A stretch of DNA of 64,000 nt from assembly GCA_963585895.1 (NCBI GenBank), contig OY757904.1:162785292-162849291 (forward strand), given 5' to 3'. The stretch comes from Sepioteuthis lessoniana. Its lineage: Eukaryota; Mollusca; Cephalopoda; Myopsida; Loliginidae. A program made the position numbers and the translations under genes. This document shows, one piece after another, positions 1 through 11,214 of the stretch (its first letter is position 1; each line of letters begins with the position of its first letter). Below the pieces are notes generated by a model. That model searched no databases. It saw only the letters and a list, made by a program, of their open reading frames with translations, and was not told the origin of the DNA.

Positions 1-302
1 CAAAATCTTAGCAAACTGGTTTAAATCTATCAGATCATTTAAAAATGTTGGTGAGTTGGTTGTTTTATGTTGTATCAACCCTTTTCGGGTCATTTAGTGC
101 CAAATTAAATTTTAAACAATTCAGTTTAGTATAAGTACAGTTTTTGTTTACAATCACTTAAATATCAAAACAATTCTATTTCAAACAATCCAGTTTAGCA
201 TAAGTACAGTTTAGTTCTATTTCAAACAGTTCATTTTAGCATAAGTATGCAGTTTAGATGTCAAAACAGTCCTATTTCAAGCAATTTAGTTTAACAAAAG
301 TT
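1..302 (-). mobile_element. Minisatellite-bearing retroposon, copy cut by window edge
   Basis: Read on the minus strand, this ends in the tail shared by the family, seen on the plus strand at about 50-110 as a degenerate 'caaccctttt..gggtcatttagtgcc'. Between about 110 and 302 lie several degenerate units of about 55 bp, each built on 'ctatttcaaacaattcagtttagcat' variants. The unique 5' body is absent: the next copy's tail begins at about 303. This is either a truncated copy or a tandem partner of the next entry. Confidence 0.65.
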
Positions 303-860
303 CAGTTTGTTTGTTTGTTTGGGTTTTATGGCACATCCACTTTAGTAGGTTATTTAATGCCAAATCCATTTTTATACAAATAGACAGTTCTATTTAAAAC
401 AATTCAGTTTAGCATGAGTACACAGTTTGTCAAAAACATTTCTATTTCAAGCTATTCAGTTTAGTCAAATAGTTCTAATTCAACGAATTCAGTTTAGTAT
501 AGTTTTTTTTTGTTTACATACAGTTAAATGTCAAAACTGTTCTATTTCAAACAATTCAGTTTAGCATAAGTACAGTTTCTATGTCAAAAACAGTTCTATT
601 TCAAACAATTCAGCTTAGTATAAGTCCACAGTTTAGTTCTATTCGACCTATATATAGGACCCTATCAGGTACTACCACTTCAGGCCAGACTGAACCTGGG
701 CGTGATTGCAGTGAAGGAGTACTTTGCATTCCCTAAAGCTCAAGTATTACTGGAACCTCAGCATCAGATTGTTTAGCGTCATATCCAGGACTCTCCTTGG
801 GGGTCTTACTCCTCTGAAGAGAAGCAGTCGGCATATTCTACAGCCCCAGCCAACTGGGCA
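303..860 (-). mobile_element. Minisatellite-bearing retroposon (SINE-VNTR type), fullish copy
   Basis: In minus orientation it has all three parts of the family: a unique body (about 640-860 on the plus strand, ending in 'cagccccagccaac'), a run of degenerate units of about 55 bp (about 375-640), and the 3' tail (about 303-375). The same order is seen at 36141-36701, 39863-40291 and 56800-57378. I found no clear target-site duplication for this copy. It is non-coding. Confidence 0.75.
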
Positions 861-3040
861 AATTTTTAAAATTGTAGAGGTATTCATGTAGCGAGTTGAT
901 AAAAAATAAAATAATCTTCAAAATGACACCAGATTTAAGACTTGGAAAAAAAAAAAATCTATTCAACATCCTTTATTTTCAGTAGAAGAATAGTAAAAAT
1001 AAAAAACAAAATAAAAAATAAGTTTTACTATTTTAAATAAATCTTTTTCTTCAATTTTCAAAAGCCATTTAGCACTTCATTTTATATCTAAAAAACAAAA
1101 CAATTAGACAGTCAGAAGTAAATCATAGACACATTAAAAATTAATGCTAAATTTCTTATAGACTTGAAAAAAAAATCTTTGTTCACTTTTTAAAAATTCT
1201 TTTTTAATCTTAAAAAACAAAAATAACCATAAAAGCAAAATAAAAAACAACAGAAAAGTAAATATTTCCCAATTTTGTACAAACTAAACTTGAACAGATT
1301 AAAAATTATATGAATGACAGGAGTTGATAAAAAGAGATAATGAATTAAATCCAAGAAATTGGTGATCAGGATTTTATAGGTTTGTTGTTATAATAATTGT
1401 TTAGGCGTTATTAATAATGGCAACATCATTAAAGCAATTTCATTAATTTATATTGTTAAAGATACCTCCCATTTCAAATAAACATGTTGCCAAATCTTAG
1501 GAAAGATACAGAAAAGGACATTTATTTTAACTCTTTTTTTTTTCTTTACACATTTCAATTATTTACTGAGAGTCAATTCAAAGAAATTAATAAAATTAAC
1601 CAAACCATATTAAGCTTACAATACTGGCCTCGGGTGTATGGATTGCTTACAATGTATGTGAAAGAGCGGTGGTGGGGCTAAAGATTAGTTCTGTAAACTG
1701 AAGACAAAAAGGGGCGCAAGTCTGTTAATTTTCGTAGAACAAATGTAGAAGGAGCAGGTATGTAGCTAGCTAAATATTTGGGGGCCAAGGGAGTCTTCAA
1801 CATTTGATAGAATCCTATAGTTGTACAATAATATCAGTCGAAACGTAATAGGTGAACCTAACAACTATTTGGAGCTTATAATGCCCTGGAGTGGAGGGCG
1901 TTTATAAATAACCCTCCTCAGTAACATCTCTGGAGGATTAGCCTATTACACGCAAACGTTAAGGGCAAATGTAATAAGACTAAAATTCAGTAAAGATGAA
2001 AGACACAATATCTAATTACAATCATTACTAGGAAAGACACGAAAAAGAAAAAGGTTTTAAATTTTTCTTAATCAAAATTAATTAAGAAATTGTAATGTTT
2101 GCTTATTCACTTTTCATGAAGAAAAGAGCAATTCTTCCAACAACAATTTTTATTTTCTATACACTTTTAATTCAAAGTAACAAGCAAAACTGAATTGAAG
2201 TTGACGTTGTATAATTTACTGAATATTACTAAAACAAATTTTTAGTGATACTGTTACACCTGCTACAGTAAACATTTAAGTAGCCAGTGCTTTAAATATT
2301 ATTTTTACAAAGAAATAATAATTAAAAAAAAGAGGTGAATTCGTTCAAAAGGGTTTTCATAAATATAACATTATTATTAATAAATATGCTCGTATGTACA
2401 AGAAGGAAGAAATGATTTGTTTCAAGAAAACAAACCAAATATGAATAAAAATGATGTTAGGGCAATAACAAAGAGAAAAGTCATACAGTGTCAATTCTTA
2501 CTATGAAATTATTGACATAAATTATATTTGACCCTTCTTACCTTAAAATATGAAGTCGTGTTTGTCAAGTGTACACACACACACACACCTTTGACAAAGG
2601 TTAGGGATTCTTTTTTTTTTTTTTTTTGTACTTTCTTGAAACAAAAATAAAATAAAATAAATAGATAAATAAACAAAGAAATGAAAATGTAGACAAGTTT
2701 ACAGATGTTAAAAATTGATAGAGACAAATGTCATTTCAGAAAAAAATTTAGAAGAAAGTAAAACCAATGTTTTTGGCAGAATTAACAGAACCTCACAAAT
2801 AAATAATTGCGGTTGCTTGATTTTATTTAGAGGGAAGTAGAATCATTTAAATATGGATCATTAAATGAAAAATGCATTTAAAATATATCAATTACATATT
2901 ATTTCTATACGTGTTGAATAATGATTTACACTTTGGACCTGTCCGACTGAAATATACATCGTTGTGCAATTTATTCAGTTGAGGGTCCGTCTTCTTAATT
3001 ATTCAAAGATGATGAATAAACGAAAGGAAAAAAAAAAAAA

Positions 3041-3090
<50 letters not shown>

Positions 3091-3978
3091 AAATAAAAGC
3101 AGGCATACACATGTTACTTTTCGATTTACATGATGAGATGGAATTTATTTTACAAAAATAAAAAATATAACTATTTGGAATTAATAGTTTGCACAGGCTA
3201 AGGCAGAAAATAAAGCAAGCTTGATGAGTCAAAATAGCCACAATGAATGTGTAAAAAAATTGGTCACAATGTGAGGGACCACAAGAAAATTTTTAATAGG
3301 GCTGCTGCCGCATGTAAAAAGGATTGACAATTAAATTGATTTAAAAGCCTGACTGATTATTATTATTTAAATAATATCAATAATCCTGCTATAAAACATG
3401 TAAAGACCTTTTGTGCATGCTTTTTTTTTTAAACGTAATATCAAATTTGATAACTTACTCAAAATGGTCAAGATGTATTTCTCTAACAACAAAGAAGGAA
3501 TAACAAAGTAAGCAATAAACGTCGTCGTCGTCCTTGGTGTGATATGTGTATTGTTGTTATTCAATATTAATTAAATTGGGGAAAAAAGCAGCAACATATA
3601 GAGTGAAGAAGAAAGAAACCAAAAGAATAATCAAAGATCCCGATGTTAAAAAATGAGTTTTTTTGTTGTTGTTTTTTAAATCGTAGATGGTCTCGGAAAA
3701 TAGAAGGGTTGATTCACCAGCGGAAAGTCAGAGATTTTTTAAGTGGTCAACCAGAACGAAAGAAGCTTTCTTGGTTTTAAATGACCAGCTTGAAACCCGA
3801 GGAGAAGGAAGAGGAGGAGATTATTTATCAATTTGGCAGCCGTATCACTTATGAGGAAGAACAACGTATGATGGGGAATAATAATTAAAACAAAAAGAAA
3901 AGTAATACGATATTTTTCCAGTGATAAAATACAATGTTTTTGTTTGTTTGTTTATATGTTGAAGAGGAGAGTTTGTTT
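861..3978. other. AT-rich spacer, no gene seen
   Basis: Very AT-rich sequence with poly-A/T runs and short ORFs of biased composition that look accidental. About 1730-2000 is somewhat less AT-rich but shows no recognisable protein or repeat match elsewhere in the window. It contains one compound microsatellite, listed separately. It would also hold the 3' flank of the minus-strand ORF at 3979-4329. Confidence 0.6.
3040..3087. repeat. Compound microsatellite (AT)n(GA)n
   Basis: An uninterrupted AT run of about 19 bases passes directly into a GA run of about 28 bases, preceded by a poly-A stretch. Confidence 0.95.
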
Positions 3979-4329
3979 TTAAAAGGATTCTGTTGCAGCA
4001 GCTGTGTTGGAGTTAGCACTCGAACTTAGGGAGTCGGAGCTGTCATCCCTAGGCCCCGTGGAATCCCCCAGGGGGTCAATATTAGTCTCAGACCGAAACC
4101 TAGATGAATCGTTAATTCTCTTAAGGAAAGCTTCCAACAGTTGTTTGTTCAAGTGGTCTGTTTGGCACATGTCGTCCGATGATTGTTGCAGATCAATCGG
4201 TGTGGGTTGATTATTGGGCGGTGGTCCACACACTTCTATTCGCGGGGGCGGCGGCTGTAAGGGAGAAGCGTTAGTTACGGTTATGTCCACTGCCGCCGTC
4301 CTCCGGTTCTCGTGGTTATGGGCCGCCAT
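3979..4329 (-). CDS. Hypothetical 116-residue hydrophilic protein, or last exon of a longer one
   Basis: An open frame of 116 codons in sequence clearly richer in G+C than its surroundings. I chose the ATG at 4329 because its context is near-optimal (A at -3, G at +4, 'aagATGGCGGCC'), whereas the upstream in-frame ATG at 4347 has a weaker one. The product is Pro-rich in the first third, has a short amphipathic stretch in the middle (around LNKQLLEAFLKRIN) and ends in a Ser/Asn/Asp-rich tail before TAA. There are no membrane segments or Cys/His motifs, and I do not recognise a family. A textbook branch point (taactaac), pyrimidine run and AG lie inside the frame at about 4255-4278. The exon may therefore really begin at 4254 and be the final exon of a larger minus-strand gene. 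Coding status rests on composition, start context and length, so it is moderate only. Confidence 0.5.
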   Translation of the reverse strand: MAAHNHENRRTAAVDITVTNASPLQPPPPRIEVCGPPPNNQPTPIDLQQSSDDMCQTDHLNKQLLEAFLKRINDSSRFRSETNIDPLGDSTGPRDDSSDSLSSSANSNTAAATESF

Positions 4330-4689
4330 CTTGTGCGCAGGGAGCACCTGCTTACGTACATCGCACTACAAGAGACAACGTTCACAACAACAACATCAGC
4401 AGCAGCAGTGATCTCGACTCAACTGCAGCCAGGCTTCCTATCAATCTCAGTAGTGGGTTCAAGTTCCAACTCTGATAGCTTCTTTTTTTTACATGATTAC
4501 TTATTTTTAAAAAATTATTTATGTTTTCAATAAGATTTTCAAAAAATCAAATGAACAACCCCATTTACTTAAAAAATTTAAATGCAGGTAACGCAAATAA
4601 TCTAAAACTTTTTATTGCCATAATGGAACTTCCCCCATTTTTTTAATATCACTCTTTATGAGTTATTTGTTTATATTTTTATTATTTTA

Positions 4690-5650
4690 CTCCTTGCAAA
4701 TTTTTCACGCCAGTATTAGATGGTTGTCTTTCTCTGGAATCTGAGTGAAAGCAAGTCTCCTAAGGTCTCCATTGCTCTTCTGAGTATTCTAGTTGATCTT
4801 AATGATGTGATGTGAAGAATCTCAATCCTTTATATGATTTCCAATTCCTCTAGTCTTTTTTCCAAGCCTCTTTGGGGATTGTTCCAAATACAACCAACTA
4901 CAATTAATATCACTTTCATGTTCCACATCTTTTTCTGCTCTCTAACAAGAATCCAAGTAAAAGTTTAATGTTTTTGCTTTCTTTTAATTTCCCTTTGTGG
5001 TTCACTGAGACAGAAAACTCCACCTGATGATTAGTTCTTTTTTTTTTTTTGTTGATCAACATTCGGTCGAGCCTTCTTGCTAGGATTGGGGGATTTATTT
5101 GGATCTCAATATACCTCATTTTCTAGGAAAGATTCTAGTTTGTACATCTACCATTTGTCAAAATGATCAAATTTTAGTCACTCACACAATTCCCAGTACA
5201 TCACCTTTCCTACCCAGTCAAGTTTAGTCTTGTATTCTTTTTGTGCCAATTTGCTGTTTTCACTTATTGTAAGTAACCATTTCATCTCTCTTTCCATATC
5301 AGCTACATTTGCTATTCTTTTGTACTAGTTTTGCTTTGCCATAATTAGTTCTTATGGCATTATTTTGTGCTGTTGTTAAAAGAAATTCAGTTTCCTTCTT
5401 CAGTTTTCCTCTTATTAGCTATTTCTAAATCATTTTCTGTGCTCTTTTCTTAGTTTGTCTCTTGAAGTATCCATACAGTTGTTTTTCTTCCCATTTTTGT
5501 TTTCTAGAGTTTTTGATTATAGTTTTTTTATTTGTCCTAAAGTTGTTCCTCTTAATACCACTGTTACTGGCTGCTGTATCTGTCTTTATTCTTTTTTTCA
5601 TATTCCTCAAGCCTCAGAGTCAAAATCAATTTTGTCTTTAGTGATAAAAA
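4690..5650 (-). pseudogene. C-terminal half of a LINE with restriction-like endonuclease (R2/R4-type), decayed
   Basis: On the minus strand, pieces in different frames line up in order with the relic at 12475-15215. They are the linker motif RKQKWEEKQLYG (near 5500), an ILARRLD..LINKKK block (near 5080) and a C-terminal ETLGDLLSLR-like segment (near 4750). The ARRPDL..KKR..VDFAVP block is typical of the PD-(D/E)XK endonuclease at the C-terminus of R2/R4/Dong-type non-LTR retrotransposons (family knowledge). Frameshifts and stops throughout make it dead. The RT domain is not present here, so it is 5'-truncated. The 3' boundary near 4690 is approximate. Confidence 0.7.
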
Positions 5651-7335
5651 GTCAGGACCTAAGAAAAATTTACATTCACTTATTATTTTCTTTATTTAAT
5701 GGCGATATACATGTCATAAACTGCTTAATTTAGCTGTAGAATACAATACTCAAGAAGAGCCCATTGCTTTAGTTTTTGTTTGTGAAAATGGCAGGGGAGA
5801 TTCTATTGATGGAAAAACAAACATGAAGTTTTAAGCCATCAAAATTCATTGGTTAAAGGTTCTGTATAAATCAAGTGGATAAAAGAATTGGTAAAACATG
5901 TGAAAGCCATGAGTTAAATTCATGGATGTCCCCTTTGGCTAGTCAAGGGGGAAATAGTGCTGATCCTGACAAAAATTATAAAGGTTCATCATTGAATATA
6001 ACAAGTAAAAGCTTTCCAATTCTCTTTCCAGATTTTCACTGAAAAGGGTTACTCTCTAAATTTTGATGCATTCTTTCAAGAAAACATTTTGTGTTAATTA
6101 AAACTGAATATTCCAAAGAGTTTTAGTAAATTTTGCTCCTAAAATTCCAAAGGTGAAAACATTGTGAATTTTTGTAAAGAAATTCAAATACAATTTATGT
6201 AATTATTTTAAACTAGTATTGTTTATATCAAAAGTATTGGATTATTCATGTATGGATCAGTACTTCTTAGGATTAGAGTATAGTATCTATGTACTCTGGC
6301 TAGGACCCAAATGTCTCACCCTAGCACTTCTGCCAAAAATCAGAGTGCAGCTACTCAACCTTTAAGCTGGGATCCAACTGTAGCATTTGTTTCTTCTTCA
6401 CAGAAAGATATATATATATATATAATATGATATAATATTATTGGAATATTTAGTGGTAGGGAATATATATAGTTGTGTCCCCACACATCACAGGCCAATA
6501 TATTAGTATATTCATGATAAACTAACACCATAGATGACAGAATGAAATACAAGATAACCTCATTTACACTAAAACATTTAATATATTCAATAAAAATACC
6601 AGTGGTGTTAAAGAATATATGAATATATCACCTCAGCTAAAACATATATTGTTCCATGAAGAAGCAATTTATGGAAGGGGTTCAAAATAGCAAGAAATTT
6701 ACTTGATGAAAGTAAATAAAAGATAACTATGTGGCTTTACCATTCCCTGGCAGGGTTGGAGAGAATGTCTATCCTATTTAAAGAATTGAAGCAAAAAGAG
6801 GTCAAGGATGTTTTTTTGTAACTGTCGCGTGACTCCCAAAAAGGCCCCTAGTGTACATGCAAATTATCTAAGGGAGATAATCATTCATTGTATTTTTAAA
6901 CTAATAAAATGACATTGGATATTTCTATATTCATTTTTTGTGTGCATCTTAAAGCAAGAGGATAAGAGAAACATTACAAATCTCTTTTGCATTTATATTG
7001 TAGCTAATATCTAACGACCACTATAAAAAAATACTATGTGTATATTTTTGTCTGTAATATGTCAAATAATTAAATAATAGAAATAATTCAAGCTATTCAT
7101 AATATTCCTGATACAAATTTGCAGGGCAAGAATAAAATGTTAAAATGATGAGTGCAATAAAATTTGAATTAATTAAAAGATGTATTCATGCTGTTAATGT
7201 TGTTAATTTTTGAAATAAGGACATCTCTGCACATTCTATTTCATTTTAATTTCAACTGGAAATTTCATTATTTATTAAATAATAAACATTTTCTAATATT
7301 TCTCCTTGATTTGAAAATTACATTGTTTATTTTTA
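5651..7335. other. AT-rich spacer, no gene seen
   Basis: No coding signal or repeat shared within the window was found. A short TA microsatellite sits near 6408-6425. Confidence 0.55.
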
Positions 7336-7444
7336 CATGTTTTTTACAGCTTTCCAGTGTTTCCATGCATTGCATGCAAATGTTTGCCAAATTTTCTGGT
7401 CATGGTAATTCAATTTACATTGTTTATTTATGAAATAATATATA
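7336..7444 (+). mobile_element. 3' part of a tRNA-derived SINE (family 3)
   Basis: It matches the 3' half of the SINE at 38190-38380: 'ccagtgtttcca', a spacer, then 'ttctggtcatggtaattcaa'. The tRNA-like head is missing. The GC-rich insertion at 7445 begins just after this fragment. Confidence 0.65.
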
Positions 7445-8443
7445 TGCCGCGACCGGCCGATAAACATAAACATGTGAAGCTACACGCCCGCTGTAGAACA
7501 ACTATATCCGGGTACGACCGGAACTGACTAAGCCCTTTTTCTTTCTAACGACCTTGACACCTCGTTATAGCTAAAGAAAAGGATGAATTAAAAACTAATA
7601 ACATTTACAAAGCACTTTGGCCGAAAATAACTAGATAAGACTAGAACTAATAGTCGTCGCTAGCCTATGGCGGGTTAGAAAAACACTTTATGGCTACACT
7701 CATTTTTATGAGGGAATTTCTTATTCACGCGGCTGGGCTGTGTGTCGTGGTGGGGCGCTCTCGACCGGCTGTGATTGCGTGCTGCACGGTTCGGTCGGAT
7801 GTGTGCCACCACTGGATACATCACCTCTGGCCTCAGGGGGCCGTCCCCCCAGGCTTTAACCCTCTTCGGAGGGGTTGGGTTTATCGCCCGGCGCCTGAGG
7901 CGCCCCGAAAAGGGGAATGCCGACGGGGTCCAAGGCATTTTTGGAACTGCCTATCGCGTTGGGCTTCGGCCCTGCGACAGGACCCACCTTAAAAACGGCC
8001 TTGTGCCATATTCGTACGTTGGTGGGACGTAGGATAAATACAGCGCCCCCGGCGAAGCTCATTAAGGAGGAATCCCGCATTCTGTGCGGTCGCATTCACC
8101 TTAACTTACGGCGTTGGCCCCACTTCTCGTGGTCTCGTGGTAGACCTGCCTTTCTTCCACCTACATAGGTATGCTCAAAGGTCCTTTTTAGGACCACGAG
8201 AGGTCTCTGTCTGCGGGTCAGAGCATCTCTGACTGGTCAGTAATGACCAGTCGAAATAGACGGCCAGGCGGCAAACACGAAGACGGATTCTAAGACCAAC
8301 CGGTCTTAACCTCGGTTCCGATTGTCCGATAAGCTGCGCAGCGCTAATGGCACGGTCCAGCCTTTAGCGACGGCTTCACTATCTGTGCAGCGCTAAGATA
8401 ACGCCCATCTTAGCCTCGGCCTCATGGCCTGTCCGTTCGTTCG

Positions 8444-8796
8444 CACGGCTTTGACACGGCAAAGCCTTCGCTCTTGTCCGCACGGCTTTTACCCGACAAA
8501 GCCTTCGCTCTCGTCCGTTCGTTCGCACGGCTTTGACACGGCAAAGCCTTCGCTCTCGTCCGCTCACTTGCACGGCTTTTACCCGACAAAGCCTTCGCTC
8601 TCGTCCGCTCGTTCGCACGGCTTTGACACGGCAAAGCCTTCGCTCTCGTCCGCTCGTTCGCACGGCTTTGACACGGCAAAGCCTTTGCTCTTGTCCGCTC
8701 GCCCGCACGGCTTTGGCGCGAACCTAGCCATAGCCATTGTCTGCACGGCTTTGACACGGCAAAGCTTTCATTCCCGTCCGATACGTCCGCACGGCT
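8444..8796. repeat. 45-bp tandem array, each unit with a stem-loop
   Basis: Units start with CACGGCTTT at 8444, 8481, 8526, 8571, 8616, 8661, 8706, 8744 and 8790. The five spacings from 8481 to 8706 are exactly 45 bp. Nearly every unit contains GGCTTT, an 8-base loop (gacacggc or tacccgac), then AAAGCC, a perfect 6-bp stem. The loop alternates between two versions. The long ORFs on both strands here come from the repeat period being a multiple of three. Confidence 0.92.
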
Positions 8797-8830
8797 AGGG
8801 GGCCCAGCAAGGCCCTAGCCTTTCCTCGAC

Positions 8831-9176
8831 CTCGACACTCTTGCAAGGTACAACGCAGTCCCCGTAACGACTCGCTGTTATGGACTGTTCTACCACTGCA
8901 ACAACTGGCTCACGTACGACCCGCCGTACGAGCCAGAAACCAGGCCGACACCCCCCCGGTTAATCCAACATATCGTCATAACCGAGGATGTCAATCTACC
9001 GAACTCGACGCTCCTGCAAGGTACCACGCAGTCCACGTAACGACTCGCTGTTACGGACTGTTCTACCACTGCAACAACTGGCTCACGTACGACCCGCTGT
9101 ACGAGCCAGAAACCCGATCGACACCCCCCCGGTTAACCACAACATACCGTCACAACCAGGGATATCGATCTACCGA
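8831..9176. repeat. 173-bp tandem duplication with cruciform-prone core
   Basis: Two copies start at 8831 and 9004 and differ at scattered bases. Each contains CAGTCC..CGTAAC paired with GTTACGGACTG (9029-9060 in the second copy) and GGCTC..GTAC paired with GTACGAGCC. Both arms are kept in the second copy, where the first copy shows some mismatches. Confidence 0.88.
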
Positions 9177-9475
9177 CTCGACCGACCTCAGCTTACCAGC
9201 ATCCAACATCTAGCTGAACTCAACGCCTCAACCGACCTCAGCTTACCAGCATCCAACGTCTAGCTGAACTCTACGACTCGACCGACCTCAGCTTACCAGC
9301 ATCCAACATCTAGCTGTACCCAACGACTCGACCGACCTCAGCTTACCAGCATCCAACATCTAGCTGAACTCAACGACTCGACCGACCTCAGCTTACCAGC
9401 ATCCAACGTCTAGCTGAACTCAATGACTCGACCGACCTCAGCTTACCAGCATCCAACATCTAGCTGTACTCAACG
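9176..9475. repeat. 50-bp tandem array, six units
   Basis: Six units of exactly 50 bp start at 9176, 9226, 9276, 9326, 9376 and 9426. Each has the core CGACCTCAGCTTACCAGCAT followed by ccaac(a/g)tctagctg. Variation is limited to a few positions, so the array is young or homogenised. There are no unique spacers, so it is not CRISPR-like. Confidence 0.95.
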
Positions 9476-9649
9476 ACCAGCATCAACCATCACGGACATT
9501 TACAGTCACGCTTGTAAATATGACAAAATAAATTGTCATTTGTAATTATCATAATCTCACCTTTGTTCCTTCATATTGCTTTGGCTGTTCTCATTCACAT
9601 AATTCATTTGCGGGGTCGACATACTTATCGGCTCCGCAACATATACTTT

Positions 9650-9960
9650 TGAATATTTCTCTTCAAACTGGAAATTTACTGCCAAGAGATATATTAAAAT
9701 TAAGTCTACTAATCAATTGAATTTTTTTGCTAATAGAGAAATTTATTTTTGAAACAAATTGCCTAATCAGATCAAAAACTGCAATAGTATAAAAAAATTG
9801 AAATTGAATTGGATGATTTCAGAATTAATGGAAAGAAAATGAAATTAAGAGGGCAGTTTGGGGAACTTATTCAATGAATTACTTAAGAAATTTGATCTGT
9901 ATATAGATATTGAATTAATAATTGTGTATGTTCTATGCAAAGATTAAAAAAAAAAATTAA
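9650..9960 (+). pseudogene. C-terminal fragment of a CR1/Jockey-like LINE reverse transcriptase
   Basis: Frame fragments give FFANREIYF, a stop in place of the usual Trp, then NKLPNQIKNCNSIKKLK. ANRVIYFWNKLPNQIKNS-like sequence is a familiar C-terminal signature of CR1/Jockey-group LINE proteins (family knowledge). The minus-strand relic at 25340-25771 carries the same block. It is dead through stops and frameshifts. Confidence 0.65.
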
Positions 9961-10410
9961 GGTTGATATAGGAAGATAGGAAAAACCAGAGATGCCCAGG
10001 GAGTTTTTTGAACATTAAAAAATCTTTTGAAATAAAGTTTTACTATGAAGATAAAAGTAGAATCTTTTATGTAACTTGATAAATCAAAATATCAAGAACA
10101 AAAATAAAGACATATTAACATAAACCTTTGTAGAGTGTCAGGTTCTCCTGTTTGCATTAATAACAAAGGAAGAATACAAATCTAAAATAGGTTAAACAAG
10201 AAATTTGTGGGTAAAACAAACCAACTTTTCAAAGAATATTACTCAGAACTGTAATACATCCTTTAAACAAAATATTCTATCAAACATTTCTATTCCTTAT
10301 GCTTATTCCAAAAATATTCTTTTCCTGTTTGTAAACAATGAAATATTTCACTTGTTTGTTCATGCAAAATTTTAGTTGTGGCATTTTCATTCACATTGCA
10401 TTGAACATAT
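9961..10410. other. AT-rich spacer
   Basis: Nothing recognisable was seen. Confidence 0.5.
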
Positions 10411-10790
10411 TATAACATGAGGGCAGATAATATTATCATTGGTACAAAAATGGCAGTTGAGGTCATTGAGTTCTGTTGCCTCTTGTTATATTAAAAGGAA
10501 GAACAAATGAGTTGATGAAAATATTGATAGTTTTCAAAAGGGAAGTTTTAATGAAAGGAACCCTTGTGCTGTAAGTTGCAGGAAGACGAACCGTTGTAAA
10601 TAGTTGAGCAGGAATTTAGCCTTCAGCCAGTGGTTCAGTTGATTTTAGGAGAAAGGAGTAAAAGGGGAAAGAATGGTCTCCTAAAGAAACAGTGGTCAAA
10701 TGTTGAATGTGCTCTCTCATGTTGAGATGTCCATCTGTCTGCTGTTGGAATGAGCCTGGGTAAGAGAGAGAGAGAGAATGTGCTCTACTC
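10411..10790 (-). mobile_element. LTR fragment of family 1 with start of internal region
   Basis: On the minus strand the LTR 3' end (ATATAACA, ending at 10484) is followed by AGAGGCAACAGAAC and about 70 bp of leader ending 'ctgccctcatgttata'. The same leader follows the LTR at 20692-21227, so this is LTR plus internal start. The 5' part of the LTR is not evident; the sequence up to 11214 is partly similar but scrambled. Confidence 0.55.
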
Positions 10791-11214
10791 GTTAAAGCTA
10801 GTCTGTCCTGTTTCTGTATATGAACTTTCTTCTTGAGCTTTGCTTTTTTTTTTGCTTTTTTTTTGTCGTATAATTGCTATTGTATAGAAGACCTTGAATA
10901 TTTTCAAACAGGTTGTTTGTCTCTATTGTTGTTTGTTGAAACTTCTGAGGTTATGTTCGAGGCTGGAAGAAGTCTAACCGAAAAAGCAGAACAAGAAAGG
11001 AAAAATTTGGGAATGTATACATTTTTGTGTGATTGACTGCTGGAAATCAAAATGTAAGAGAGAGAGAGTATGTGTTGTCTCTGGAAGTCACAATGGAAAG
11101 CTTTCGGGGTTTTGACAAAACTGGCTGGCGACAAATTAAAACTCACAATATCTTGTAGTGCCTGTATCGCATTGAGTTCACCATTTTAACGAAAGGGCAA
11201 ATTGTAGTCTGCTC

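Larger units (their letters stand above)
7445..9641 (+). mobile_element. GC-rich 2.2-kb LTR-like insertion made of hairpins and tandem arrays
   Basis: An abrupt block of GC-rich DNA in an AT-rich genome. It starts TGCCGCG and ends CCGCAACA, giving TG...CA termini with a short imperfect inverted match. TATA occurs immediately on each side (7441-7444 and 9642-9645), compatible with a 4-bp target duplication, although in this AT-rich context that is weak. An AATAAA lies near the right end (about 9527). Inside are many perfect stem-loops (for example 8231-8252, stem GACTGGTCA with a 4-base loop; 8180-8195; 7890-7904) and three tandem arrays, listed separately. No convincing protein is encoded: the overlapping ORFs follow the repeats. 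A large solo LTR is the simplest reading; an unclassified non-autonomous element is the alternative. Confidence 0.6.

Noticed and set aside
8379..8798. ORFs of 109-124 codons on both strands
   Set aside because: They track the 45-bp tandem array, whose period is a multiple of three; the products are repetitive and overlap antisense.
9176..9475. CRISPR-like array
   Set aside because: The six 50-bp units are contiguous and nearly identical, with no unique spacers, in a eukaryotic transposon context.
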